Shown here in pieces: positions 25,090 through 33,411 of a stretch of DNA of 64,000 bases (the first letter of the stretch is position 1; every line of letters begins with the position of its first letter). This DNA comes from SURF-21 sp964529285 (GTDB lineage: Bacteria > Actinomycetota > Geothermincolia > Geothermincolales > RBG-13-55-18). The stretch is from NCBI GenBank assembly GCA_964529285.1, contig CAZGWK010000001.1, positions 62,001 through 126,000 on the forward strand, read 5' to 3'. Under the pieces are notes generated by a model. That model was not told the origin of the DNA. It worked only from the letters and a program-made list of their open reading frames with translations, and did no database searches. Both the position numbers and the translations under genes were made by a program.

Positions 25090-25694
25090 GCTACTCCCTC
25101 CCCTTCAGGACTGATTCTGACCTTACAGGACGGCGGTCTCTGCTTGCACGGATTTCGAAACCGCCGCAGCAACGCGAGACAGCAGAGAAGCTGCGTGATG
25201 CAGGTGATCTGTTTCCGCTGTCCCCACTTTTCTGCCCCGCCGCTCAAGTTTGTGGTGCGTTTATGCCCGTATTGCCGTTAGCGAATAAACGTATGATAAC
25301 CCATAATCACCGCTCTTTCCAGCTTGCGCGGCGAGGTTGGCTCCGTTTGAGAGTGAGCCCGCAGCAAGTTAAGCTTTTTCCCTATGCCCCGATTCCGCAA
25401 GGGTTAAAGGTGCGCGATTTTGCTCAGCCTCACGGCGCTTTTGGGGCAAGCAATACTACCAAAATGGCCTTATTTTCGCAAAATCACCGCTTTTCTAATA
25501 CTAAAGGTCGATAGTATGGAGGTGGATTTTGGCCGAGAATATGTATAGGACTTTTTAAAGTCCAACGCCCCACCCGGAAAGCAGCTGGCCCCTCAGGTCA
25601 GCTGCTTCCAATTTCACTAGCAATTATCCGGGGGTTTTCCAGACCCGAGAAGCGTGAGAACGGGCGATTGCGAATACGCTGCAGACAGGGCAAG
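25090..25694. other. Long spacer with a perfect 16-bp palindrome and a possible tiny leader peptide
   Basis: No real gene is recognised. The stretch contains a GGAGGTG site followed by TTG 25529, which would encode only MAENMYRTF. A perfect palindrome of 7-bp arms (GGACTTT/AAAGTCC) at 25548-25563 overlaps its stop. The motif AATCACCGCT appears twice (about 25305 and 25484). This could be a decayed gene or a regulatory leader; nothing decides it. Confidence 0.35.
25576..25609 (-). terminator. Hairpin after the GAF-PAS sensor gene
   Basis: GCAGCTG (25581-25587) pairs with CAGCTGC (25599-25605), extended by GGAA/TTCC with one bulge, giving an 11-bp stem. It lies about 85 bases beyond the minus-strand sensor gene. 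No U-run follows on either strand, so it is at best a weak terminator. Confidence 0.4.
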
Positions 25695-26819
25695 TCAGGT
25701 CTTGTTGATGGTTGCAGCGACACCGATCAGATCTCCTTTATCCCTGAACAGTGGGAATACGTTGACCAGAACGGTCTGAGTGCCGGGGTCGTCATACACG
25801 GGCTGCGTATAATAGAGCCCCTGCCGTTCACGGAAACAGTCCTGGAAGCCCCGTGCAAGTTGATGCCCGCGCGTATCCATGCCGCGCAGCACCTCTATAG
25901 CGCTGCGTGCGAGGAGATCCGCCTGCTGCGCGCCGAGAAAGCGCTCTGCCTCCTGGTTGATTATCATCACCATACCGCGTTCATCGAGTATTAGAACGCC
26001 CATGCGTGCCTCGTTGATGAAGCTCTCCAGGTAACCCTGTGTTTTCTTGGTGGTATCGAGCGCGCGCCTGGTGAGGTTGTAGAGCTTCGCATTGGTCAGC
26101 GAGTTGCCGAGCACCTCGCAAACCGCCTGCAGCAGTGTCTTCTCCTCGTCGGAGTAGCCGCCCCTGGTGGTCCCGGCCACCATGACTCCCGTAATGCGGT
26201 TACCGGCCTTTATCGGCAGGGCATAACGTACCATGCCCGTGCGGCGGGAAGCCCCCTCGCCGCCGTTATCCTCGACAGGTTCGCCGCACTCGGCGACCAT
26301 TCCCACTATACCCTCCCCTATTGCGAAATCGGGCAGCTCCTCGAGGGGCGTTTCGGTACCGTAGCGGGCGCGAGGAACGAACCGCCCGGTTTGTTCGTCC
26401 AGGATGTAAATGGAACCGAGAGAGGAGGTTAGGGGCATCGCCGACTCGAGCGAATTTTCGAGCAGCCCCTGCGCGCCGAGGTTCGCATTGGCGCTGGATT
26501 GTATGTTGTTTAGTACCTGCAGGAGCATGTTTGATTTCTGGAGCCTGTCCACCATGGCCTCGAGCCTTTTGTTGTATTCGGCGCTGCGGGTGAATATGTA
26601 TGCGGCAAAAAGTACCAGACCGAGTATGAGGGCGGCATCGAAGATAATCTTGAAGGTAGTGCTGCCGAAGAAATCCGAAAAACGGTCGACGTTCTGAACC
26701 AGTATGAGAAAGAGAATCACCACGATCATCAGAATCATCAGGATGACCGAGAAAATGCTCACGGGTCTGCGCTCCTTATCTACGCGCCCTCCGTTCATGG
26801 ATTGCCGTTTCCTCCTCAT
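25695..26819 (-). CDS. Membrane protein with GAF and PAS domains, no output domain
   Basis: Protein of 374 residues. Two membrane helices lie near residues 20-42 and 55-75, then a short coiled coil (YNKRLEAMVDRLQKSN), a GAF domain (about 100-235, with SLGSIYILDEQTG and GEGIVG) and a PAS domain (about 260-370, with MGVLILDERGMVMIINQEAERFLG). It ends after the PAS core with no kinase, GGDEF or HTH domain. It therefore probably senses a cytoplasmic signal and acts by protein contact. The start is ATG 26819, overlapping the stop of the phosphodiesterase gene (ATGA), or ATG 26798, which has AGGAGG upstream. Confidence 0.85.
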   Translation of the reverse strand: MRRKRQSMNGGRVDKERRPVSIFSVILMILMIVVILFLILVQNVDRFSDFFGSTTFKIIFDAALILGLVLFAAYIFTRSAEYNKRLEAMVDRLQKSNMLLQVLNNIQSSANANLGAQGLLENSLESAMPLTSSLGSIYILDEQTGRFVPRARYGTETPLEELPDFAIGEGIVGMVAECGEPVEDNGGEGASRRTGMVRYALPIKAGNRITGVMVAGTTRGGYSDEEKTLLQAVCEVLGNSLTNAKLYNLTRRALDTTKKTQGYLESFINEARMGVLILDERGMVMIINQEAERFLGAQQADLLARSAIEVLRGMDTRGHQLARGFQDCFRERQGLYYTQPVYDDPGTQTVLVNVFPLFRDKGDLIGVAATINKT

Positions 26820-27574
26820 GATGTGCCGCCCCCATCGTCCATTACCGCCATTGTCCCGCCATCCGGGTCCGTCAATCCCTTCTCCAGGCAGGCCTTCAGG
26901 TCGGGATAGGTGTCGGTGATAACGCCGTCCACGCCCATCGCGATTGTTTCCTGCAGTAGAGAAGTAGAGTTGACCGTCCAGGTTATCACCCTGCAGCCAC
27001 GTTCGTGCGCCGCTTTCACCAGCTGGCCGGACAGCGCAAAGCTGGCCGGAAGGACCGCGGATGCTCCGCAGCGGCCGGCTTCTGCCAGCATATGGCCGGG
27101 GGTGGGTTCGTATTGGGCGAGCATGCCGAGCTCCGCGGGGCTTCCGGTAGCGCGGAACCTTTGCAGGAATTCCGCATCGAAGGAACTTACCAGGACCGGG
27201 AAATCCCCTGCGGCGGCAATGACCCCTGCCAGAACCGCTGCGTCGCACCTCTTTATCTCGAGGTTAAGGGCGCAGTGGTTTCCTGCCAGATCGAGGTATT
27301 CCTTAAGAGTCGGGATATCGGGATCACGCTTTTTTATCTCGCAGAAAGGCATACGCCCCAGGAGGCCGATACCCAGAAAGGGGCCGTGATGGATAACCGG
27401 GACGCCGTCGCTGGACATGCGTACATCCGTCTCGATCATCTCCACCCCGAATTCCAGGGCACGCCGCAGGGACTGCAGCGTGTTTTCCGGGCCGAAACCC
27501 TTGCCTCCCCGGTGGCTTATCAGTTTCAGGTTCCTTCTCTCCGTGACACCGTCGTTGCATACCCTTATAAGCAT
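26816..27574 (-). CDS. Glycerophosphodiester phosphodiesterase family protein
   Basis: GDPD-type TIM-barrel protein of 252 residues, which would hydrolyse glycerophosphodiesters to glycerol-3-phosphate and an alcohol. The metal/catalytic motifs are HRGG (His21) followed by GPENT, and METDV for the acidic ligands. The second catalytic motif, normally H-D, reads IHHGPFL: the histidine is kept but the aspartate position is glycine, which may alter activity. The C-terminus has VITWTVNS and VDGVITDTYP as in the family. No signal peptide is present, so it acts in the cytoplasm. The ribosome binding site is AGAGGTGAAG. The downstream sensor gene overlaps by four bases. Confidence 0.87.
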   Translation of the reverse strand: MLIRVCNDGVTERRNLKLISHRGGKGFGPENTLQSLRRALEFGVEMIETDVRMSSDGVPVIHHGPFLGIGLLGRMPFCEIKKRDPDIPTLKEYLDLAGNHCALNLEIKRCDAAVLAGVIAAAGDFPVLVSSFDAEFLQRFRATGSPAELGMLAQYEPTPGHMLAEAGRCGASAVLPASFALSGQLVKAAHERGCRVITWTVNSTSLLQETIAMGVDGVITDTYPDLKACLEKGLTDPDGGTMAVMDDGGGTS

Positions 27575-28029
27575 TACTTCACCTCTGCTCTGATGTTCGG
27601 CACCGGGCGGCCTTCTACTTAGCGGGCAAGGCCGGTTTCCGCACGCAAGCCCTCCCGCGGAACTGTCCTTTTCCGCTATATGCAGGGATGCCCCGGCTGA
27701 AGCCCTGCCCCACCTCCTCCAGGTGGCAATGGGATCCCGGGCAAAGAGTGATGAGGAAGAAGGGGCGGAAGAAAAGTATTATCGACCTGACACGATCGAG
27801 AGCGCACGAATCCCAACCGGTTTCCCTGACTTATGCGCGTGCCTGCAGGCGTGTATCCCGGCGCTTGTCCCGTATTTGCTGCCCCGTGTCTTAGAACCTT
27901 GTTGCGGGGACAGAAAAGTCCTCTACCCTATTCGGCTGGATATCCCTAGTAAGGAAACGACCTGTGGAGTCGGCTCCGGGAACGAACTATCCTCCAGCTC
28001 CATGGTAGAGGACCTTGAGCGTGCTCGCC
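27575..28029. other. Spacer without recognisable gene
   Basis: No ORF here has a plausible ribosome binding site and coding character. A short hairpin (CCACCT-cctcc-AGGTGG, 27710-27726) lacks a U-run. It must contain the promoter for the minus-strand phosphodiesterase-sensor pair, but no clear -35/-10 pair is visible. Confidence 0.4.
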
Positions 28030-28236
28030 TTACTGATGGTCGCCCCCGGCCTTACTGTTCAAGTCCTTCATGAGAGCATCAACGTCTATGCCATGTGCCA
28101 TGGCGCCCTGCTCGATATTCTCGAAACGGGCAACGGCGCATCCCACGCAATGCAAGCCGTGCTCCAGGAAAACCCTTATGGTCTCCGGATTGTTCTCGAC
28201 CACTTCCTGTATGGTCATATCCTTCGTTATAGTCAT
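28030..28236 (-). CDS. DUF1858 redox-disulfide domain protein
   Basis: Small protein of 68 residues consisting of one DUF1858 domain: TKDMTIQEVVENNPETIRVF, then EHGLHCVGCAVARFENIEQG, with the CxxC pair in HCVGC. This domain is known from proteins linked to hybrid-cluster (prismane) proteins and is thought to have a redox role. The complete domain is present, so this is not a fragment. The ribosome binding site GGGAGGTGAGG is strong. Confidence 0.88.
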   Translation of the reverse strand: MTITKDMTIQEVVENNPETIRVFLEHGLHCVGCAVARFENIEQGAMAHGIDVDALMKDLNSKAGGDHQ

Positions 28237-28329
28237 GTCCTCACCTCCCTTGTAAGACTTCCATGGGGTTAGTTTAAGCTCAAACGGAGGGCTTTACCAG
28301 CCTTTCTTGCCGACGTCATATGAGCCAGG

Positions 28330-28626
28330 TCATGAGTCCTTCTGCAGCTGGAGATGAAGGTCGAGGAGGTCGTCCCATGTTAGAGGGGGGTTCTCCGAGG
28401 ATTCCTTGATCTCGATAGGCTCAACCAGGACGATGGGGTCCCGGCCGTTCATGCGCATGAAGTCAATGAAGCGGCTGTCGGCTGGATATGCCTGCGCTAC
28501 GTTGCAGGTACCGCAGATAAAGCTGTAATAGGTACCTTCGCCATCTCCATGCTCGATCAGGAGGATATCTTCGAGGGAGAGGGCCACTTCTCCGCATGTG
28601 CAGCAGCGAGATTTTACCCGTACCAT
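28330..28626 (-). CDS. Small zinc-ribbon protein
   Basis: Protein of 98 residues with two knuckles, CCTCG near the N-terminus (CxxC) and CGTC about 28 residues later, which together make a zinc ribbon. The rest is acidic and helical (SRFIDFMRMNG; LTWDDLLDLHLQLQ). No family with a known function is recognised. It is divergent from the SufR-like regulator and shares its AT-rich intergenic region, suggesting common control. The ribosome binding site AAGGAGGCAAG is well placed. Confidence 0.7.
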   Translation of the reverse strand: MVRVKSRCCTCGEVALSLEDILLIEHGDGEGTYYSFICGTCNVAQAYPADSRFIDFMRMNGRDPIVLVEPIEIKESSENPPLTWDDLLDLHLQLQKDS

Positions 28627-28656
28627 CTTGCCTCCTTATAATCTATTAACACTATA

Positions 28657-28685
28657 TTTACTGTATTAATATACTTTGATATAAT
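28657..28685 (+). promoter_or_regulatory. Promoter of the SufR-like regulator
   Basis: TTTACT (28657-28662), a 17-base spacer, and a perfect TATAAT (28680-28685). The predicted transcript start near 28692 leaves only about 20 bases before the ATG at 28712. The promoter lies in a strongly AT-rich divergent region that also serves the zinc-ribbon gene. Confidence 0.7.
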
Positions 28686-28711
28686 AAGTTAGTCAAGCCC
28701 GTTTGATCGGA

Positions 28712-29407
28712 ATGGATATGAGAACCTACAGAGAACAAGTTGCCCGCGTTTCGACGGCTCTCGCGGATCCTACGCGGCGAGAGATAATGGAATACGTGCT
28801 GCACTCAGGTTCTCCCCTCTCGGTGCGCGACGTAGCGGAATATTTCGACCTGCATGCCAATGCAGCCCGCCTGCACCTCGAGAAACTCGTCAAAGGGGGC
28901 CTGCTGCAGGTTTTTCGCCGCCGCGGTGCAAGCGGCGGACGCCCCGCCAACCTCTACGGCGCAAGCGATGAGGATGTGGAATTGAACCTTCCCCCGCGCA
29001 ATTACAGATTGCTGGCTGAGATACTTGCCAAGGGCGTCAAGGAGGGCGAGAAAGACATTATATCGCGTATGGGGCAGGAAGCGTTCGAGCGCGGCCGCCT
29101 CGAGGCTGTTGCCGGGTCCTCCCCCCTCGCTTGCCTGCCGTCGCATTCTTGCATAGGGGACACTGCCACAGCTTGGCTGGAGGAAATAGAGCGCAGAGGC
29201 CACAAAGCTACCCGCAGGCAGATCGACGGGGACAGTGTTGAGGTCACTTTTTTGACCTGTCCCTTCGGTGAATTCTCCCGCCACCATCCCGGTCTTGCCT
29301 GTGAGATACACCGCCGTCTCGAAGAGGGATGCCTGAGCCTGGCGGGAGCCCTGGGGCTGGAAGCTATGGACCGGGATTGCACCTTCATCCTGCGGGCCGA
29401 TAAATAA
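28712..29407 (+). CDS. SufR/ArsR-like winged-helix regulator with conserved C-terminal cysteines
   Basis: Protein of about 231 residues. The N-terminal winged helix is ADPTRREIMEYVLHS ... VRDVAEYFDLHANAARLHLEKL. The C-terminal domain has CPFGEF, then ACEIHRRLEEGC and DRDC near the end. The helix-turn-helix type and cysteine spacing resemble SufR-type Fe-S-sensing repressors, where C-terminal cysteines hold a cluster; that reading is inference. There is no good ribosome binding site, and ATG 28712, ATG 28718 or TTG 28703 could be the start. It is divergently transcribed from a small zinc-ribbon gene. Confidence 0.8.
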   Translation: MDMRTYREQVARVSTALADPTRREIMEYVLHSGSPLSVRDVAEYFDLHANAARLHLEKLVKGGLLQVFRRRGASGGRPANLYGASDEDVELNLPPRNYRLLAEILAKGVKEGEKDIISRMGQEAFERGRLEAVAGSSPLACLPSHSCIGDTATAWLEEIERRGHKATRRQIDGDSVEVTFLTCPFGEFSRHHPGLACEIHRRLEEGCLSLAGALGLEAMDRDCTFILRADK

Positions 29408-29465
29408 GGGTTCATCCCGGTTATCCGCAATCCCAGGGAGGTGCCGGGGGCCGGTGCCCGCAGGA

Positions 29466-29843
29466 TCAGTCCAGGCTTATGTTGTACTTGAACAACAGAT
29501 GCTGATAATCCTTGCGGTAGAATATCTTGCACTTTACCTGCGGATAAAGTTCTTTCAGCCGTCTGATCTTGCGGTTCTTCTTGGTCACCAGTTTCTGATT
29601 CATGGTCGTTATCTCTATAAAGAGATCGTATTCCGGGAGATAAAAATCGGGGGTGAATTTGGAAACGGCGTTGCCTTTCTTGTCCCACTCTATATCGAAG
29701 CTTAACGGTTCATACATCCATTTGATATCGTAAAAATCTAGCAAGCGGGCGAATTCCTGCTCGCTGCGGTGGGCGAAGCGTACTTCGTCCCAGCGTTTCT
29801 GCTCGCCACCCGAGACGATGGAATCGCCGCTCTCAGCAGTCAA
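29466..29843 (-). CDS. PD-(D/E)XK nuclease-like small protein
   Basis: Protein of 125 residues. An early glutamate (HRSEQEFARLLDFYDI), then FTPDFYLPEYDLFIEITTMN, give the E ... D ... ExT arrangement of restriction-endonuclease-like folds. A basic segment follows (TKKNRKIRRLKELYP). It resembles small genome-encoded hypothetical proteins rather than phage or restriction nucleases, and no partner methylase is present. Whether it cuts DNA or RNA is unknown. It lies 22 bases upstream of the RlpA-like gene on the same strand's opposite side, convergent with the SufR-like gene. Confidence 0.7.
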   Translation of the reverse strand: MTAESGDSIVSGGEQKRWDEVRFAHRSEQEFARLLDFYDIKWMYEPLSFDIEWDKKGNAVSKFTPDFYLPEYDLFIEITTMNQKLVTKKNRKIRRLKELYPQVKCKIFYRKDYQHLLFKYNISLD

Positions 29844-29865
29844 TGTTCACCCCGCAAACCGGTGT

Positions 29866-30885
29866 TCAGATACCCTGGGGTATCAATATCTCGAATTCCG
29901 TCCATTGTACGCCGTCCAGGCCTATGCTCTGCGCAGCTCCAAAGGACAGGTCCAGCACGCGACCCGGCACGAAGGGGCCGCGGTCGTTGACCTGAACTAT
30001 CGTCTGCCCTGCACCGAAAGTAACCAGGAGCCAGGTACCGAAGGGCAGGGTCCTATGGGCGCAAGTGAAGTCGTACATGTTGAAGATCACTCCGCTGGCG
30101 GTGGAGCGGCCGTGAAAATTCGCGCCATAGCACGTGGTATACCCGGAATATATCATTCCCGTACGTTCAAAATCCGATAATGGGGGCTGTGAAGGTACAC
30201 GATCCAGCAGTTCTCCCGGCGCCGGGACGTTCCATGCGGGCGCATTCGGAGACGGCTGCACGTATCCCCCCCCAGGTCCTGTGTTCAGCGCGCGCAGGCT
30301 GGCGTTTACCTCGCTAAGTCTCGCCTCGAGCTCGGCTATCCTCGCGTCGATCAGCTCGGCATCGAGCGCTTCGCAAATACGCTGCCTTCTTGCCCGTTTA
30401 TATCTCAAATCCCGCTCTCTCAGCCCCAGCTCCGATATCTTCTTTTTCAGAAGCTCGAGTGAATCTGTTAGCGAGCTTAAAATGCGCTCGAAATAGGTCG
30501 TGTCCTCCCAGACTTCCTCGAGCTCGCGAGCCTCGAGAAATACCTCGAGCTCGCTGACCTCGCCGCGTTTGTAGAGCGAGCGCAGGGATCGATCGTACGC
30601 ATGCTGACATTCATCGAGTTCCCCTCCGATCACCTCTATCTCGTCTTCTGCCGCGGCTATGCTCTCGTCCAATGCGTACATCTCCTGGACAAGGGCATCC
30701 CTCTCGCTGTGAGCGGCGCGTTGGCGCGCCTTGAGCTCGAGTATCTCGTACGTCAGACGGTCTGCCTCGCTCTGTAGGGATTCGCTCTCCCCCGATGCGG
30801 TTATGCAAGGGTTGAGGCACAACGCTATAAGGGCCCCGACAACCACGGCGAGGACTATCCTGTGTCTAAGCATTCTATCGCGCAT
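29866..30885 (-). CDS. Secreted protein with coiled coil and RlpA-like double-psi beta-barrel
   Basis: Protein of 339 residues. A signal peptide (RHRIVLAVVVGALIALCL) is followed by a long coiled coil (about residues 35-205) like the CwlO/EnvC-type N-termini of Firmicutes and actinobacterial cell-wall hydrolases. A linker and a DPBB domain follow (YGANFHGRSTASG, THPFG-type segment here HRTLPFGTW, VNDRGPFVPGR, LDLSFGAAQSIG). The DPBB fold with its catalytic-type Asp (NDRGP) is shared by RlpA transglycosylases and plant expansins. It probably acts on peptidoglycan outside the membrane. ATG 30885 is preferred over an upstream GTG because of its GGTGGG site. Confidence 0.87.
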   Translation of the reverse strand: MRDRMLRHRIVLAVVVGALIALCLNPCITASGESESLQSEADRLTYEILELKARQRAAHSERDALVQEMYALDESIAAAEDEIEVIGGELDECQHAYDRSLRSLYKRGEVSELEVFLEARELEEVWEDTTYFERILSSLTDSLELLKKKISELGLRERDLRYKRARRQRICEALDAELIDARIAELEARLSEVNASLRALNTGPGGGYVQPSPNAPAWNVPAPGELLDRVPSQPPLSDFERTGMIYSGYTTCYGANFHGRSTASGVIFNMYDFTCAHRTLPFGTWLLVTFGAGQTIVQVNDRGPFVPGRVLDLSFGAAQSIGLDGVQWTEFEILIPQGI

Positions 30886-31022
30886 ATTCCCACCACACGA
30901 TCCTGACCTCGGCACTCACGAGCTCTAAAGGCGATTTCAACCATAATAATAACAAAACCTCTCCAGTTGAAGAACAGGGTTACCAGTGTATGGTAGATGT
31001 GAAGTCAAGGGGGAGGCTTGTA

Positions 31023-32096
31023 TCAGGTATAGCGCCCGCCTTGAGACCAAGCTTTCGACGTGGCGACCTCCTCCAGTTTGGCGAGCTGTTCTACGGTGCC
31101 GATGGCGATGATATAATCCCCCGGATCGAGGCGGGTATCCTTCGCCGGCTTCGTATTGAACCCCAGGCCGCGCTTTTTGACCGCGAGGACGAGTGCCCCC
31201 GATATGGAATATATCTTGGCTTCGTCGATGGACTTTCCATCCAGGTAAGAATTAGGTTGTATCTCAACGTCATCGATACGCCACTCCAGGTTTTCGATGT
31301 TGAACTCGATATATTCGCCCCTGGTCACCAGGTCCAGGTAGTCCCAGACCATGGGCTTCAGCAGCATGGCCGCCATGCGCCTGCCCCCGATCGAATGTGG
31401 CGATATCACCCTGTCCGCACCGGCCCGCCTCAGCTTGGGCTCCGATTCTTCCGCGTCGCAGCGGCTGACGATGAAAAGGTGCGGGCAGAGCTCTCTGGCC
31501 GTCAGCGTGATGTAGAGGTTTTCCGCGTCGCTGGACAGGGCCGAGACCAGGCCCTTGGCGTTCTCAATACCGGCTTCACGGAGCGTTTCGTCGTTGGTGG
31601 CGTCGGCCCTTATGACCGGCAACCCGAGCCCGGATGCCGCTTCGGCAGCGGCCTGGTTGCGCTCAATGACCACGAACTCCGCTCCGGCGCGCTTGAGGTC
31701 ATCGGCGATGTGCTGTCCGACCCTGCCGTATCCACAGAGTATGTGGTGGCCTATCATGCTCTCGATCTCTTTGCGCATCTTTCTCCTCCCCATCAAACCG
31801 GAAAGGCTATTCTCTATCATAAACTCTACCGCGCTGACGAGGGTATAAGCTACGGTCCCGACTCCAGCGATGATGATAAAAAGGGTGAAGATCTCCCCTC
31901 CCTTACCCAGCGGGAAGACCTCGCCGTATCCGATGGTGGTGATGGTGATGACCACCATGTACAGCGCGTCCAGGAAGCCGGCCCCCTCGATGAATATGTA
32001 TCCCAGGACACCCACGACGATTATCGCGAACAGCAGCAGTGCGGCTTTTTCGAGATTCTTAAGCCTGTCCAACACTGTAGATGATCCTTCTTTCAC
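31023..32096 (-). CDS. Potassium channel protein with RCK (TrkA-N/TrkA-C) domains
   Basis: Protein of 357 residues of the Kch/MthK type. Two membrane helices flank a pore loop with the selectivity filter TTIGYGE (about residues 50-60). A cytoplasmic RCK-N domain starts at HILCGYGRVGQHIADDLK (NAD-type Rossmann motif), and a TrkA-C domain ends the protein (about residues 275-345). It conducts K+ with gating by a cytoplasmic ligand such as Ca2+ or a nucleotide. It appears to start at a GTG following a weak site. The bifunctional nuclease gene lies upstream on the same strand. Confidence 0.93.
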   Translation of the reverse strand: MKEGSSTVLDRLKNLEKAALLLFAIIVVGVLGYIFIEGAGFLDALYMVVITITTIGYGEVFPLGKGGEIFTLFIIIAGVGTVAYTLVSAVEFMIENSLSGLMGRRKMRKEIESMIGHHILCGYGRVGQHIADDLKRAGAEFVVIERNQAAAEAASGLGLPVIRADATNDETLREAGIENAKGLVSALSSDAENLYITLTARELCPHLFIVSRCDAEESEPKLRRAGADRVISPHSIGGRRMAAMLLKPMVWDYLDLVTRGEYIEFNIENLEWRIDDVEIQPNSYLDGKSIDEAKIYSISGALVLAVKKRGLGFNTKPAKDTRLDPGDYIIAIGTVEQLAKLEEVATSKAWSQGGRYT

Positions 32097-32223
32097 CCAC
32101 GGTCAACCATACATCAAGAATAGTATCGTACTTGACTGCAGGTATCTATAATCCTGCGCGGGTTTATGCAGGCACGGCCTTCTTCAAGGTATGATCGCGA
32201 GAAGTATGCTGCGATGCGGTTTA

Positions 32224-32700
32224 CTACATGAAATCCTCGGGTTTTGCGTCCTTGAGGAAATCCCGGAAGCGTTCTATCTCGTCTTCGTCTTCGGTTTCGA
32301 TGAAGACGCTGGCCTCGTTGAGCACGTGTTCGTCCGAGAATATGGTAACGCCGGTTCGTACCGCGAGAGCGATGGCGTCGCTGGGCCTGGCGTCGATCTT
32401 AAAGGGCTTGCCTCCATAATCCAGGGTTATGTCCGCGTAGAACGTTCCCTCCCTCAAGTCGCATATGACGACTTTTTTCATGGTGATGCCCATCTGGTCC
32501 ATGATGTTCTTCATGAGGTCATGGGTCATGGGGCGGGCGGTCTCTATTCCCTGCAGGGCAAAAGCAATGGCCGTCGCCTCAAAGGCTCCGATCCAGATGG
32601 GCAGAAAGCGGTCGCCCGTCCTCTCCTTGAGCAGCACGATAGGCTGGTTGGCGGGAAGCTCAACCCTTACGCCTATCAGTGTCAACTCGACCATCGCCAT
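32224..32700 (-). CDS. Bifunctional nuclease family (DUF151) protein
   Basis: Protein of about 158 residues matching DUF151/BFN throughout: LLKERTGDRFLPIWIGAFEA, ARPMTHDLMKNIM, and KIDARPSDAIALAVR. Homologues were described as nucleases with both RNase and DNase activity; in actinobacteria the family is often found near garA/ftsR-type genes, which lie about 5 kb away here on the same strand. The C-terminal tail is acidic. ATG 32700 is favoured (AAGGATG site); 32694 is also possible. Confidence 0.92.
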   Translation of the reverse strand: MAMVELTLIGVRVELPANQPIVLLKERTGDRFLPIWIGAFEATAIAFALQGIETARPMTHDLMKNIMDQMGITMKKVVICDLREGTFYADITLDYGGKPFKIDARPSDAIALAVRTGVTIFSDEHVLNEASVFIETEDEDEIERFRDFLKDAKPEDFM

Positions 32701-32818
32701 CACATCCTTATGGTATCAAGGCCTAAACTATAGTACCCTCGCACGACTGTCAATCGGCCTGATTAATACTTCACCCGAGCCCCGACATGGGTTCACGGGC
32801 TGAGCCCGTAGGGGGTCA

Positions 32819-33382
32819 TCAGCCCGAAATCCCCGCCTTTTCCCCGCCTCTTTCCGTAAGAGTACAGATAAAGCGGAGGTTTCTCCATTTCTGAATGTAG
32901 TCGAGACCGTAACCGACCAGGAACTCGTCTCCGACCTCAAAACCACAGTAGTCGATGGTCAGGGGCGCTATACGGCTTCCGGCACGGTTCAGCAGCGTAC
33001 ATACTTTGAGTCTCCTGGGGCTGCGTTCCTTCAGGTTGCGTAAGATATAGCTCAAGGTCAGGCCGGTATCTATGATATCCTCTACCACGAGGACATTGCG
33101 GTCGAATATGCTCTCGGACAGGTCCTTAACGATGCGCACGCCGCTGGAACGCGGTCTCGATTCCCGGTAACTTGAAATGGCCATGAAATCGACCGTGATA
33201 TCCAGCTCCACCGCACGTATGAGGTCCGCCAGGAAGACGAATCCGCCCTTCAGTATGCTCACCACGGCCAGAGGCCCGGGCTCGTTGCGGAAATCGGCAT
33301 GAATAGCCGCTGCCATATCGCGCACGCGGAGCGTTATTTCCTCCTCGCTAAACACTACGCGTTCAGGGAAGTCCGGATACAT
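32819..33382 (-). CDS. hpt: Hypoxanthine phosphoribosyltransferase
   Basis: Purine-salvage enzyme of 187 residues that makes IMP (and GMP) from hypoxanthine (and guanine) with PRPP. The PRPP motif is VLVVEDIIDTGLT. The N-terminal ILKGGFVFLADL loop and the C-terminal VGYGLDY base-binding segment are present. The length is normal. The start ATG 33382 follows GAGGAGGGCG at a slightly long spacing. The carboxypeptidase gene upstream ends 29 bases before. Confidence 0.97.
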   Translation of the reverse strand: MYPDFPERVVFSEEEITLRVRDMAAAIHADFRNEPGPLAVVSILKGGFVFLADLIRAVELDITVDFMAISSYRESRPRSSGVRIVKDLSESIFDRNVLVVEDIIDTGLTLSYILRNLKERSPRRLKVCTLLNRAGSRIAPLTIDYCGFEVGDEFLVGYGLDYIQKWRNLRFICTLTERGGEKAGISG

Positions 33383-33411
33383 TTACAGCCGCCCTCCTCT
33401 CCGCGGCAAGA

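Noticed and set aside
26820..27248. N-terminal extension of about 140 residues on the GAF-PAS sensor
   Set aside because: The frame is open upstream only because it runs through the phosphodiesterase gene in another frame; the extension is Arg/Gly/Pro-rich and the ATGA overlap at 26816-26819 marks the real start. It is not a frameshifted fusion.
30990..32084. Plus-strand open frame of 364 codons opposite the potassium channel gene
   Set aside because: The channel gene on the other strand has an intact selectivity filter and RCK domains; the antisense product has no recognisable fold.
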